A stretch of DNA of 64,000 nt from Symsagittifera roscoffensis (Eukaryota > Xenacoelomorpha > Acoela > Convolutidae), in NCBI RefSeq assembly GCF_963678635.1, contig NC_087062.1, positions 17,101,789-17,165,788 on the forward strand, written 5' to 3'. How positions within the stretch are numbered: the stretch's first letter is position 1; each line of letters starts with the position of its first letter. Made by a program: the position numbers and the translations under genes. This document shows, in pieces, positions 34,801-42,791 of the stretch. The notes beneath the pieces were generated by a model that was not told the DNA's origin, searched no databases, and saw only the letters and a list, made by a program, of their open reading frames with translations.

Positions 34801-35735
34801 TTTAACCCGGCAGTTTTCAGTTTCAGCGTCAGATAATTCCCCACCAGCAAGGCAAATGTTCTCTTTTTAATTATAGGGGTAACACATTTGCACTTTTATA
34901 CTTTCAGAAATTGCATTTTCATAAATGTTGGATTATCTTTTCACTTTGTTCCATTTTCCAGGTTCACTTTCCTGCTATTGAGGCCTGTTCTAAGCTAGGC
35001 GGCGAAGACCTAGTCCCTTTCTACGACCTAATGCAGGGAGGAAGGGAAGGTCAACTGTTTAAAGAACTCGAGGACTACTTCTATTACGCAATGGTCAGGT
35101 CACAAGGGGTCAACACGATGAAAAAACGACATGTCTCCGTTACTATTCCGATCAGCGAGATCCCATTTGTAATGCGAGCTCTCGGATTTTACCCAACCGA
35201 ACAGGAAATCGAAGACATGCTGAATGAAATTAAGTTTTCAAAGTACGTGGAGACCGGAAATTACGTAACTGACATCGACCTGAACACTTTCATAAAGTTG
35301 TACGTCAATCATCGTCCAGCTTTTGGACTGAACCCGCACCTAATTGCCGAATCTTTTGAGCATCTCGGAGTCATGGACCAAAAAGGCCATTACATAATCG
35401 ATCGCGACGACTTCATAGAGATACTTCAAAACCGAGGCGAGCAGCTCAACGATTCGGAGCTAGCCGAGCTCATTTCTGTTCTGCTCGGAATAAGCCCTGA
35501 AGGATCGGTTTCTGAGATCAAAGAGTTCAAAGCGATCGAACAAGACCCGGATTTACTTGACCGACTACCGGTAGAGATTTCGGCCGATTTGTTTTCGACC
35601 ACACTTCTCGGCTTTCCGGTCTCAAGTATCATGACCAATACCAGCGTTGAAGAGTCTGATAAGGGATCAAAATTGACTCCCCAGGCATCGGCTAAAAGTG
35701 TGCGTCTTGTGACTACGGGAACTCAAGCAGAATGA
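13430..35735 (+). CDS. CFAP251: CFAP251/WDR66-like ciliary WD40 protein, copy A (four exons)
   Basis: Join 13430-13876, 31174-33806, 34120-34300, 34962-35735; about 1,344 aa. CFAP251 is a component of the calmodulin- and spoke-associated complex at the base of radial spoke 3 in motile axonemes. All splice phases agree: 0 after exon 1, 2 after exon 2, 0 after exon 3. Exon 1 and the start of exon 2 give a long acidic Glu/Pro-rich N-terminus, typical of this family. From about residue 400 come WD40 repeats beginning near HCLNLDWCFGVNKYCPALN. Exon 3 supplies the last blade. Exon 4 gives the EF-hand-like C-terminal domain (GGEDLVPFYDLMQGGREG onward). The human protein is somewhat shorter, mainly in the acidic region. 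Intron 1 is exceptionally long and full of mobile elements. Confidence 0.9.
13877..18157. other. CFAP251 intron 1, left part: dispersed repeats, no supported gene
   Basis: Holds two related inverted elements (14017-14237 and about 15055-15233), poly-C tracts near 14030 and 14820, a left-truncated dispersed repeat with the GGGCGAAG hairpin end (14362-14777), and a longer copy of the same repeat (17014-17655) that is interrupted by about 130 bp near 17270-17400. From 15300 to 17000 I see only AT-rich unique sequence. Short open frames here lack codon structure and conservation. Confidence 0.6.
14017..14237. mobile_element. MITE-like element with TGGCTCTTTTCCAG inverted ends
   Basis: The left end TGGCTCTTTTCCAGTCC and the right end GGAAAAGAGCCCA are inverted copies about 20-30 bp long, bounding about 221 bp. 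An interior segment (about 14040-14190) recurs in inverted orientation at about 15055-15233, so this family is present twice in the intron. A further direct copy of the left end lies at 13935. No TSD was established. Confidence 0.55.
18166..18510. mobile_element. hAT-type MITE with perfect 8-bp target-site duplication
   Basis: A 345-bp element bounded by CAGGGGCGGATTTAG and, inverted, CTAGATCCGCCCCTG. Identical 8-bp flanks TTTGACAT lie at 18158-18165 and 18511-18518. The CAGGGGCGGA terminus and 8-bp duplication are the known signature of non-autonomous hAT elements. The interior has poly-G and poly-C tracts near the two ends and encodes no transposase. The intact duplication suggests insertion was not long ago. 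Confidence 0.9.
18519..19583. other. Intron 1 segment with fragments of the palindrome-ended repeat
   Basis: No gene supported. A right-end fragment of the dispersed repeat (GAAAGTCGGAAC) sits at about 19325-19410. A left-end fragment in opposite orientation (with a decayed TCAGG..CCTGA hairpin) is at about 19480-19520. Open frames near 18633-18941 are overlapping on both strands and show no family features. Confidence 0.5.
19584..20513 (-). CDS. Acidic hypothetical protein nested in the CFAP251 intron
   Basis: A 309-aa open frame antisense to the host gene. The start context (AACATGG) is good, and a TATA-like word (GATATATAA, minus strand) lies about 35 bp upstream. The protein opens with a basic patch (GKQGVKRCL...KIPK) that could be a nuclear signal. 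The bulk is Glu/Ser/Thr-rich with imperfect repeats (KRSEVEVEVEAEAE, EEDKRSEV). The C-terminal 50 residues are different in character: aromatic and basic (YYYHYTTQGMFKTY...GIFLWTFF), and may be the folded or conserved part. I do not recognise the family. Its full ORF length and promoter-like upstream sequence argue that it is real. Confidence 0.6.
   Translation of the reverse strand: MEEQEAASGKQGVKRCLSEIDFPSSQKIPKLIYEVPPNRSENAVENDAFTTGRKEDNATLEYSNNNVGFLGDEEQLASVSLTEKSSSVFKGREHHVQVSNIDIQKVGEINECGVLAEENEACESSQYEEVEIGTKNIVVQKADGEETVTTEKNKERESEFETTTTEGGKRSEVEVEVEAEAELTMTTLEEDKRSEVIGELESKTEGDKKTGTEGEIAPAEDVPATSAENKLISEDKSEKEGENPENDSKADTGVLLTVSKSEWETNQGEYYYHYTTQGMFKTYTKKKTYGIFLWTFFDKINEQPQASSR
20849..21307. 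mobile_element. Inverted-repeat element with GGACTTCAAGCCGA subterminal repeats (copy 1)
   Basis: Left end TGGGTCTAGGACAACAAGCC and right end in inverted form TGGGTGCCGGACATCAAGCC, each followed by two copies of GGACTTCAAGCCGA. The flanks carry ATGTTTCC on both sides (about 20841-20848 and 21308-21315), consistent with a 7- or 8-bp target-site duplication. The interior has no coding capacity. Related copies are at 21374-21822 (same orientation) and 46525-46943 (opposite orientation). Confidence 0.8.
21374..21822. mobile_element. Inverted-repeat element with GGACTTCAAGCCGA subterminal repeats (copy 2)
   Basis: Same terminal architecture as the element at 20849-21307, with a diverged interior. 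It lies about 65 bp downstream in the same orientation. I could not find a clean target duplication at this copy, so it may be older or rearranged. Confidence 0.75.
21836..22043 (+). repeat. Perfect 69-bp tandem repeat, three units
   Basis: Three direct copies of a 69-bp unit starting at 21836, 21905 and 21974. Because 69 is divisible by three the array stays open, giving a 23-residue repeat, but the frame starts outside any recognisable gene. A single, slightly diverged unit is at the matching place of the duplicated region (about 46413-46473), so the expansion happened after the duplication. Confidence 0.9.
22418..23262. mobile_element. Nested elements with TTCGGACAGACAGA inverted ends
   Basis: Inverted ends AAAAAGTTCGGACAGACAGA recur four times: plus at about 22429 and 22690, minus at about 22617 and 23245. 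This reads as a short element of about 190 bp (22425-22618) followed by one of about 560 bp (22687-23247). The outermost arms extend further (ATAATTAGTAGC), suggesting a composite from 22418 to 23262. The larger element is conserved in the duplicated region (46971-47530). No transposase is present. Confidence 0.65.
23342..23929 (+). CDS. LINE-encoded SGNH/GDSL esterase-like protein
   Basis: 195 aa from the first ATG. SGNH-hydrolase blocks are legible: the catalytic serine in ADSQ near residue 21, GARIG for the oxyanion glycine, GGND near residue 67, and D-E-V-H-L near residue 148 as the Asp/His pair. CR1-type LINEs often carry such an esterase fused within ORF1, where its role may be lipid or membrane interaction. 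Here it is a separate, first ORF. It stands alone, 150 bp upstream of ORF1. The C-terminus ends in a short Cys-containing tail (ECRFKNCQCPY). Confidence 0.75.
   Translation: MSDRRYHLLKTSSSKNLLIADSQARHLDFPNFNILSLPGARIGAVQNFLPEKDKFNIIALLIGGNDAFNGKDPSSIPAGDIAEELSKLAEELCERAKKVFVIGIPHRSENRARSAKINEFLRKIKGTWKFRGVSEKIHSSYHLKTDEVHLSEEGLKGIKSILKNKILYDKHSNICNTEGHLVYYECRFKNCQCPY
23951..24047 (+). repeat. Two 34-bp direct repeats between LINE ORFs
   Basis: The unit CAGGCCTCCCCTTTTCGGGA with flanks (about 34 bp in all) occurs at about 23951-23984 and 24011-24044. The spacer also has a strong donor-like GTAAGTAG just after the first stop (23931) and an acceptor-like ATCCATAG before the ORF1 ATG. The repeats could be an RNA structure or a recombination scar. 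Confidence 0.7.
24079..24975 (+). CDS. LINE ORF1: PHD-like zinc finger, coiled coil and RRM/CTD-type nucleic acid-binding protein
   Basis: 298 aa. Residues 4-75 hold a treble-clef pattern of the PHD type (CKTC, CVAC, His, Cys, CNTC). Residues about 85-140 form a helical, probably coiled-coil segment. From about 152 the sequence FRIQGVKEDPE...LKRLGKF...PRTLLVTVPSE and a helical C-terminal part resemble the RRM plus C-terminal domain of ORF1 proteins in L1- and CR1-type LINEs, which bind the element RNA as a chaperone. The stop is TGA followed by CTAG, and the reading frame continues straight into ORF2. Confidence 0.8.
   Translation: MGKNCKTCKRGFAGNEKTYTCVACNAQMHLEPTCVGLSLVAINGIKELGPNVMLLCNTCVQNNERDNFIRCKTLANIDEKLSNIDVTESLKSMERRLTDLVDQKIGNAMKTTCDKVEKTYSAVVAAETTTRINQAQTTQHAARSNSDHNINQSFRIQGVKEDPEKTKGENLVPTNDEVNKILDIIGVKPKIIELKRLGKFDRNRMKPRTLLVTVPSEHEARLVLAKSREKREQLVEKEVYLLPALTKESAIKENEILKKRRQLLDEGVPREKLKIRNLELFNDGVKVTIDTEVQEPQH
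24976..27813 (+). pseudogene. LINE ORF2: apurinic-type endonuclease and reverse transcriptase, one nonsense codon
   Basis: The frame is the same as ORF1 and opens directly after its TGA. Endonuclease motifs are present in order: QLNTRSL, SETWL, GDLNFPETNW and SDHNAI. Reverse transcriptase motifs follow: NYRPVSLLNIDSKVLEK, FYTDFAKTFDKVPH with the first catalytic Asp, GVPQGSLLGPLLF, and FADD as the catalytic box. The C-terminus has a Cys-rich tail (CTWQLFCDCITC). There is no ATG between the ORF1 stop and the first endonuclease motif. A TAA at 25966-25968 interrupts the frame between the two domains; the frame resumes without shift. The pattern fits the CR1/Jockey group. Confidence 0.88.
27883..31173. 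other. CFAP251 intron 1, right part: repeats only
   Basis: About 28232-31173 matches 47535-50290 in the duplicated region. It contains short degenerate repeats built on TTTCGACC and CTCGACCAAAAAT (28300-28460), a diverged right half of the palindrome-ended repeat (28600-28790) and a fuller copy (29720-30200). Open frames in this stretch are not conserved between the two copies, so I do not call genes. Confidence 0.65.
31174..33806 (+). CDS. CFAP251: CFAP251-like copy A, exon 2 (acidic linker and WD40 repeats)
   Basis: Starts after a strong acceptor (T-run then CAG) at 31173 and ends at CCAAG|GTATAA. It encodes about 877 residues: roughly 250 acidic residues followed by most of the WD40 propellers. 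Reading past the donor gives only 15 more residues to a stop at 33853-33855. Confidence 0.88.
34120..34300 (+). CDS. CFAP251: CFAP251-like copy A, exon 3 (last WD40 blade)
   Basis: A 181-bp exon after TTTATAG, completing the AG|G arginine codon of exon 2 and running to CAG|GTACTG. It encodes a WD40 blade (RYIAFATKDRIGLHKLPVNG to VDCTVQMWQ). This exon is absent from copy B. Confidence 0.85.
34962..35735 (+). CDS. CFAP251: CFAP251-like copy A, exon 4 (EF-hand-like C-terminal domain)
   Basis: Begins after CCATTTTCCAG in phase 0 and encodes 257 residues to TGA. The segment with PTEQEIEDMLNEI and the later DRDDFIEIL stretch have helix-loop-helix spacing of the EF-hand superfamily, with incomplete calcium ligands. 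This domain follows the propeller in CFAP251 proteins. Confidence 0.85.
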   Translation, partial: VHFPAIEACSKLGGEDLVPFYDLMQGGREGQLFKELEDYFYYAMVRSQGVNTMKKRHVSVTIPISEIPFVMRALGFYPTEQEIEDMLNEIKFSKYVETGNYVTDIDLNTFIKLYVNHRPAFGLNPHLIAESFEHLGVMDQKGHYIIDRDDFIEILQNRGEQLNDSELAELISVLLGISPEGSVSEIKEFKAIEQDPDLLDRLPVEISADLFSTTLLGFPVSSIMTNTSVEESDKGSKLTPQASAKSVRLVTTGTQAE

Positions 35736-37699
35736 TTCAAATTGAATTGCTAAAAATATTTCCATAAATCTAATAGATTCTTTTCTTCAAATCTGTTTTT
35801 CATTAAAAAATGAAAATTTTCCTTTGATTTTTTTCTGAAGTATCGGCGTAATCACGTAAAACCGTATGAGATATAGCACGCCATAAAGTTCATTGCTTGA
35901 TGATCAAGTTTGCTGTCCAATTTCAAATCTACGGTTTCTTTTCTCATATGACTCAATTAAAATTTCGAAGAGACAAGATTTCATACTTTCATATGAAAGT
36001 TGACTTTCATATGAAGATTAACTCTAGTTCAGAGTTATAACTGCATTGCTAAAACTGGCTGAACGGTCGCCATATTGCCTCTTGTGGAATCCGGTGAAAA
36101 GATCTGCGACATCATGAGCTAATTTCAACTTTTTCTCGAGGGAAGGAGGTGAGTTTATGTCCGGGGTGGCTCACTCATAGAGTAAATTCAGATAAGGTAC
36201 AAAGTCTGTTCGTCACGGTATCTTATTTTCGGCCTTATAGATTCGCGCAACTTCTTAGTCTTATACCAATATTACTCTTACTCTTATATCTCCCAAGTCT
36301 CACCAGATTTAGTCTTATGGATTTTGTCTCAGGAGATAGTTTTATCAATAATATAATTGAATATCAATACTAGTTTTAAACTGGTTTCACCCATGCGGCG
36401 TTTAGAGATTTTTTTAATTTTCAAGTATGTTCTTTGTGAAGGCTGGATGGAGTAGTTTCTTGATTCTTGGGAGTAAATTTGTTGAAGCAGTGGTTGCGTG
36501 AATGAAGAGAAAAAAATAGTTGCTCGTGATGTGGAGTAGTTGTCTGCATGGAGAGAGAAGAAGTACAGTTGCTCACATGTCTTAACTGGGTTTCGGGTAT
36601 CGTAATTGAATTGAGACATCTGGTCAAGTTTGCAGAGTTCATACAATGGTGTATCGGTATCATTAAGTAGAGCGAGACTACGTGCAATTTCAACTATTCA
36701 TCGAATAGCGAGATAGGCCTTGACTTCTCTGTGTGAAGCGCCAAGACACTAGGATTCGTATTGAGTTCCACATTGAGTTGGTCCTTTTGCTGCTCGTTTC
36801 TTGTGCTCAAAAAGACGTTTTACAAAATTTATTTGTAAGTTGAGGGTCGGCATCTTGGCATGTGTGGACATAAACTGCGAGCGACGCCATTCTAGTGGGC
36901 GAGACCAGAGAAGTATAATTGTAACGGTCTCGTTGAGCAGGGTCTCTTTTCGTGTTCAAATTTTTGTTCTTTTTTATCAAGTGTTTTTCTCTTTTGCTCC
37001 TTGGTTGTTTTCTTTTTATAAACAAAGTGTTTTGTTTTTTTTTGTGGTTATTTTAGTAATTTTGTGTTTCAATTGGTTTTAAAAAACGTTCATTCGAGGT
37101 TCAAACGAATAATTTATCCAGGTTTTATCCGGGTTCAATCTGGGATGGTTCAATAAAGTTTTCTCAATTATGCGGTTGGTTTTGTGGCAATAATAAGCTG
37201 CGTTAGTTAGCTTAAGCTTATGTATAATTCCTTCCAGTCGGGTGAAGAGAAGTTTTCAAACCCGTGAAAACAAGTTGAACTTTTTATCAGTTAATTTCCA
37301 AAACTTGAAATTTTTTTATTAAACCTTTCTACGTAGGCTAGTGACTCACTTTGTTTGGAAACAGTGCGTCAAATATGGGCAAGTGAATTACAAATATTCA
37401 ATTTTTATAAAAGAAGCAGACAGAAAAAGGTAAGTTTTGATTAATTTCCTTGTCATTTTTCATTTACTGCTTCATATTTGATTTTTACGAATTTTCATCA
37501 ATTTGTTGCTCTTTTAAAATGTTTAATTCTCTGATACAATTTCTGATACATAGGTAGGTTAAAAATGAAAGTTTAACTAGAGTCTGATTTCTCTTTTCAT
37601 TTTATTCTTTTAGATGAATAACTGGTGAGATCCTAATCGAAAAGTTAAAACAGATCTGTAAAAATGAAGAGTGATTTATTTATTGAAATAAGCGATATT
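35736..37699. other. Gene-free spacer with traces of decayed minus-strand coding
   Basis: Homology with copy B ends about 35770. From about 36420 to 36700 the minus strand has two overlapping open frames with a coding-like, A/C-rich composition but no start or domain I recognise. A large GTTT-rich block follows (36950-37080). No complete gene is supported. Confidence 0.5.
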
Positions 37700-39358
37700 A
37701 AAAGTTCATATTTACCAGGAACCTGGATCGGGGTAAAATCCATAAAGCAAGTTAGTCTTAAAGGTGTCGGAAGTTATTAAAAGCTTAGCAAATATGTGGG
37801 TTACGTTTTTAGTGCGAAGCAGTGGCCAAAAAAATTCAAGCGCCCAGATGATTTTGACTTCTTCTGTGACAGCTGAAAACTCGTGGTTGGAAACTTTCAT
37901 GGGGTTATAGAGTTTATGGTTGAATTTTATGTTGTGTATGTTTTCTAGTAGTGCAATTTTCGATTAGTTTTATGTACTTGTGCGGGATGAGGAAGCGGCG
38001 GGAGCCTTCAAGTGGGAAGTTTTTAGTAAGGGGACAAAAGATATACATTTGTTTTACAGGGTCATAGTTACGGAGGATGTTATGTAGGTTAATGGACTTT
38101 ATACAATATGTGAAATTTTTGAAATAGGATGATGTGTATTAAGAATTAATGAACATTAAGCGATGGTGGTAATTGCAAGATGGTGAATTGTGAAGGTAGT
38201 GTCGTTGGATGAATTTTTAATAAGTGTAAGTGTGGGTCAGTTTAGGTTTCAACATAACTTCATGTGAGCAGTTACTAGCTCCTTTTCTTTTCGTGTGAGA
38301 AAGTTAAGTGTCAGTGCAAAATGATCGATTTTGTTGAAGAATGGTTCATTAACTTTAGTGTTTGTTAGTGCGCAGTCGATGATGTGATCGAATTTCTTGT
38401 TTGTGTTGTCGCGGTGGAAATTTTATTCTGATTTGGTAAGAATTTTTTCACTATAATGTGAGTTGATGTTAGGGTCAGTGTCGTATGATGAATCTTCCAT
38501 ATTTTGGATGACAGTGTGACCATAACGGTTCATAAAGAGTCGATAAGCTTTTTGTGCAATGAATCGGTTGAGTTTTTGATTTAAGCCTGCGGTTCTGAAT
38601 TAATTCAGGTTAAGTGTGTTAGTTAGTTGGTGAATAGTTGAATTGCAAAGCTCATCATCATCGGCGTTTTTCCTTACTGGTACTTTTAGTGGGTCAGTGA
38701 AGTTATAATAGGAAGTTCAGTAAAGTTTAGGGAAAGTGTTCATTTACATATTGGGCTTGTTGGGATGGCTTTCTCCATTGTAGTAAGTATATCGAGGGAA
38801 AAAAGGAAGGCTTTCAATTAAAAATCCGGCGCATTAATTTGTTGTGGGTGATAGTGGAGAAGTTGTGCTGATGATGGGCAGTTAAAATAGAATTGTGGTG
38901 TTCCATTTGAGTGTCTTCGTTTAATAAAGTTTCTCTGTGCGCGTGTAGTGGCTATATCGACAGCGGGGATGGATGATTCAGAGGCTGAAAAGAGTGAGTT
39001 AGCTGATGAGTAGTTACCGAAATAGTGCCGTTGTGAATTTGCTGTTGGTGAGTAATAAAACCGAATAAATCATGTTCTAACTGGGGGTCTGTGATAAGGC
39101 AAGGTACATCGGGCGCATTTCTTGAAAGAGGGGAAAGATTGGAGTAGCTTCAGTGTGCTAGGAAGCGGATGTAGAGTCAACATGTGTATGGGGAGTTATG
39201 GGTTGAGCTGGTGGTTGCGAAAAATCATGTGGTGAGTCCATGCGTGGTGAGCTAGAAGAAAAACTGTGTAGGTGAAGAGGCAGGAGCTGAAGCTGATATG
39301 AGAGAATCGTGGCGTTGGAGATTAGATGGATAGGAAAAAGAACAGTTGAGAGATCCAA
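37700..39358 (-). pseudogene. Decayed virus- or transposon-like reading frames, minus strand
   Basis: The minus strand has amino-acid-like composition in long pieces interrupted by stops and frame changes: an opening Ser/Pro/His-rich piece (39358-39158), a piece of about 80 codons near 38800-39070 containing FYFNCPSSAQLLHYHPQQIN, one near 38300-38600 containing KIDHFALTLNFLTRKEKELV, and one near 37950-38120 containing FPLEGSRRFLIPHKYIKLIE. The plus strand is correspondingly T/G-rich. I cannot name a family. A structural protein of the same mobile or viral unit as the glycoprotein at 40.5 kb is one possibility. Confidence 0.45.
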
Positions 39359-39578
39359 CTTGGCGACTCACCGTGGGCTAAAAAGATGATTATTTCGAGA
39401 ACGAAAATTCAAAGTGTGTGGTTTTTCTACAATTTTTTAAATATTTATCGTCAATAATTCTTCTTGAAACTAAAACAAATTTATATACGACGATTTCTAT
39501 GTTGCCATGCCACTTGAATAAAAAAAATTTTTTTATATATATTTTTTAAAAATTGGGTGTATTGTAAAACAAACTTAC

Positions 39579-39936
39579 ATCCTCTCCAAAGAATAAGGAC
39601 AAAAAGTCCATTGTTTCTTGTGAAACCGCATTGACTCCACTCCATGGGCTCCATAGTTTCTTGGCGAGGAACCTACTCTGAAAGGAGCCCAGCTCAAATA
39701 ATTCCTCGGCATTCAGTACCGGATAATTAAAGATATAACTCCGTTCCATAAATATCATAAATTCCATACGCGTTAAGTTTGCCCCTTTCTCTACTATCCC
39801 GTCGTAGATTGCCACCCTTCTCTCGACTTCCTTGTCCTCCAGCAAGGCTTCATGTTTGAAATTTAGCTCATCCCGTAAGTTCAAAAACTTCTCCGGGAAG
39901 TCCACCAGATTATCTTCAGGATCGATAAAATTCTTT
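39579..39936 (-). CDS. Unidentified spliced-looking exon, minus strand
   Basis: An open frame of about 119 codons bounded by an acceptor-like tract (TTTTTCTTCGTCCAG at the 5' side) and a consensus donor (GAGGAT|GTAAGT at the 3' side). It encodes an acidic, well-structured segment (FIDPEDNLVDFPEKFLNLRD to ETMDFLSLFFGED). The longer frame 40106-39546 includes a low-quality hydrophobic leader that is probably intron. It is divergent to the glycoprotein pseudogene. No family recognised. Confidence 0.5.
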
Positions 39937-40106
39937 CTGGACGAAGAAAAATTTTTTTTGAGGATAAAATACAGATAGTTAAAACTGAACGGAAAGCAAA
40001 CAAATAATGTTGCTTTTAGTCCTCTTTTATGAAGAGATGTTTTTTTTTTCATTTTCCTCCTCCAATAGGGAAGGGAAATGCAGTTGTTAAAATTTAACAT
40101 CAGCAT

Positions 40107-40451
40107 AAACGAATAAAAATCATTTCACTGCTAAATCTCAACAAATCAAAACTAAGTGGAAAAACCACGACATTAAACCAGAGTGAAAAAAACCACAACA
40201 TTACAAAACGAATGGCGAAGGAGTTACGACCTAAAAAGAGTCACTTCCGAAAGACGCCGAATAACAACGGCCAATCAGAGCTTAGAACCAAAAACAGCCT
40301 TTAAAAACTAACTGATATACAGTTGTTTTCATTCTTGCTCAATTCCACATCTTGCATTCAAAACCTCCTCTCTCTCCAAAAATAAATCTGCTGAATTCCT
40401 CAACAAAAATTGAAATCTAACTCAGATTTCCCATCACAAAAAATCCACAAA
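40107..40451. promoter_or_regulatory. Possible divergent promoter before the glycoprotein pseudogene
   Basis: A CCAAT-type word (GGCCAATCAGAGC, about 40268) is followed by a TTTAAAAAC element near 40301 and a pyrimidine-rich leader with CCTCCTCTCTCTCC (about 40368-40382) ahead of the first ATG at 40452. The same layout precedes the ORF at 61678 and follows 44820. Function is inferred from layout only. Confidence 0.35.
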
Positions 40452-42642
40452 ATGACAAATCCAAATAGTGAACTAGAGGAAGGTGAACTAATGGACTAAG
40501 ATCTTGTTCTAACCACTCTCGAGGAAATGCTTAAAGTGAGTACTTTTAAAAATTCTTTTGCTATCATTCAACACCAAAAAATAAATTTGCAAAAAATTTA
40601 TTTGGTTGGTCTTTTAACTCTAATAATACTTTCGAATCAAACCTCAGCATTTGATCCGAAAGAACAATTATAAACAAATACTGCAAATAATCATCGGGTT
40701 GCTCATTTTGATTGTCAACTAATGACTTCTAACAAAATGTTCTCTCTAAATAAAGTAGCACCTTGCAAAGTCCAACCAGAAAATATTAAAGTAACCCGCT
40801 TATGTTACTCTATATCAGAGACATTATCGCACAAAAGTAAATGCGACAATGTGTCGAATCAAACACCAATCAAGGCGTTGGTTCTGCGATTCTTTTGATT
40901 CGAATGGTATCGACGCTCGACAAAATATGATCACTACTGATCTCCATTTATCTGCCGATCAATGTAAATCGGCCGCCGACAGAGGCTATCTTAACCTAGG
41001 CTATGCTAGTATTGGAAATATTCCTTTCAAATTTAATGTTAAAACAATAACTAATGCCCATGCTGGCAAACATCATAACGAATGTGATGGCCGTTCTTGG
41101 ATTAAATTGGACACTTTTGAAACTTACATGCAAAATGTAACTCTGACTGTTAACCTCAAAGATGGAACAGTCAATAATTGGCAAAACATTCCTTTGCCCT
41201 GTCCAGTGTCTACAAATGGATGTGAAACAACATCCTTAGACGCTTTTGCTTATACTTGGGAAGAACCCAACAATTGCGTTTTCACTGTTTTAAACAGATT
41301 TCCGGCTAAAATGATTCAAAACGAAGAATCATACTATATAATTAAAGGCGATTCTAGCCCGTCTATTCATTCTACCCATACAAGTGATTCTCAAAAATTT
41401 ATGCTAGAGGTGATGAATAAACCGCAATCTCTTTGTGGTCATCCCAGACTAGTGTATCCAACTGCATATGATTCACTTTTTATTGCATACACTGACGGTT
41501 TCAATATGGATACTGGAATCCAAGTTAAGCCAACCCCAGAAACGGGAACTATTCATAATGCCGGCCAACCAAATTCTACTTTTCTCACAACAAGTGATGA
41601 TTTGCCACCACTCAAATTTTCAACTCATCAAATTGACTACGAAGCTCATATAGGAACCAAATTGGACTATAACCTTTTTTATAGCTTCTACATGCTCAGA
41701 ACGGCCGAGTTAGCCCTTCTGCAAAATCAATGTGAGCTAGAACGCTCCTCAATATTGAATACTTTAATGCTTTCACTTGAAAGCCCACGTTTGGCTGGCT
41801 ATATTTTAACTCAGAACCGCTCTATGTTCTTAGAGACCAATGGCAATGTTGCCTGGCTCTACCATTGTCCGAAATTCTATTCACCTTTGCAATTAATGGA
41901 TGAATGCTATAATCGCATTCCCATTATGTATAAGGAAAATGTTCGATTTGTTGATCCAATTACGCGACAAACGTTTCAGTCGGCAGATCTACAAGAATGC
42001 TCTGACAAACATTCAAATCTCTTTCAACTAGATGTTGATGATGATATTTCCTGGATTGAATTAACCCCTCAAATTACAAGGGTTACAGGAACATATCTAT
42101 TTAAACCAAAAGAAATAATTCAAAAGATTAAGCATTTTTTAGCCTCTAGCCAAGGCGCTTCAATCTACACTTATGCTCAAATGCCAAAATTCTGGAATAT
42201 GATTTCCGATAATTCAGAGATGAAAGGAATAGTGCAAAAAGTATCCAGGTCCTTTCTAAATGCTAAAAAATTTCTTTTCACGGACTCATATAGCCCACTA
42301 AGCTTTTCTCAAACAATCTATTTGGACTATCTCATCTCTCCAAACTTTTGGAAAAACGAATACACCCGTATATTCGGTAAAGTACAATTCTATTTAGAAA
42401 AATGCGGAATAGTCTTCACCTCTTTTCTATTTATGAAATTCATACTAGATTGCCTAGTATTCATAATAAAGGCTATGCATATTCACAAAATCACCGGCCA
42501 CTCACTACACTTTGGCAAAGTATTATTTGCCGCTTCATATAATATACTTTTCACTTCCATAGTGACCTCAATTTTCACTCAAGATGAGCAAACTGAAAAA
42601 ATAGAACAAGAATGTGATCAAAAAATGCAAGCTCCTCTTTAA
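40452..42642 (+). pseudogene. Chuvirus-like (class III type) surface glycoprotein, broken
   Basis: The glycoprotein frame begins at 40452 with a short acidic leader, then a hydrophobic signal-like segment (about 40587-40655). It is broken by TAA at 40497-40499 and 40671-40673 and by a frame change between about 40849 and 40905. From 40849 to 42642 the frame is intact for 597 codons. Conserved cysteine blocks lie near 41040-41300, a hydrophobic block after a Cys-Gly near 41435-41490, and another Cys-containing block near 41850-42010. Two C-terminal hydrophobic segments (about 42410-42480 and 42520-42585) could be anchors. This pattern is that of chuvirus glycoproteins and the related envelope genes of some BEL/Pao elements. 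I saw no LTRs or polymerase next to it. Assignment is by pattern recognition, not search. Confidence 0.7.
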
Positions 42643-42791
42643 GAGGAAATTGATAAAATAAACCAGGATCGCATGTATCCTCACATCCAATTAACAAGTT
42701 TTGAGAGAAGAACTCAAAACTTGGATCACCCAAAAAACACAGTCTAATAAAAAAAATTCTACTGTTCTAGGATATACCAACTGATTCAATT

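Larger units (their letters stand above)
20727..35770 (+). repeat. Segmental duplication, copy A (CFAP251 region)
   Basis: Corresponds in order to 45690-54325. The match includes the 69-bp unit, the TTCGGACAGACAGA element, the intron repeats, and exons 2 and 4 of the CFAP251-like gene. Copy A has about 5 kb extra at 23247-28231 (the LINE and its right flank) and two extra MITEs. Homology stops about 35 bp after the CFAP251 stop codon. Confidence 0.88.
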
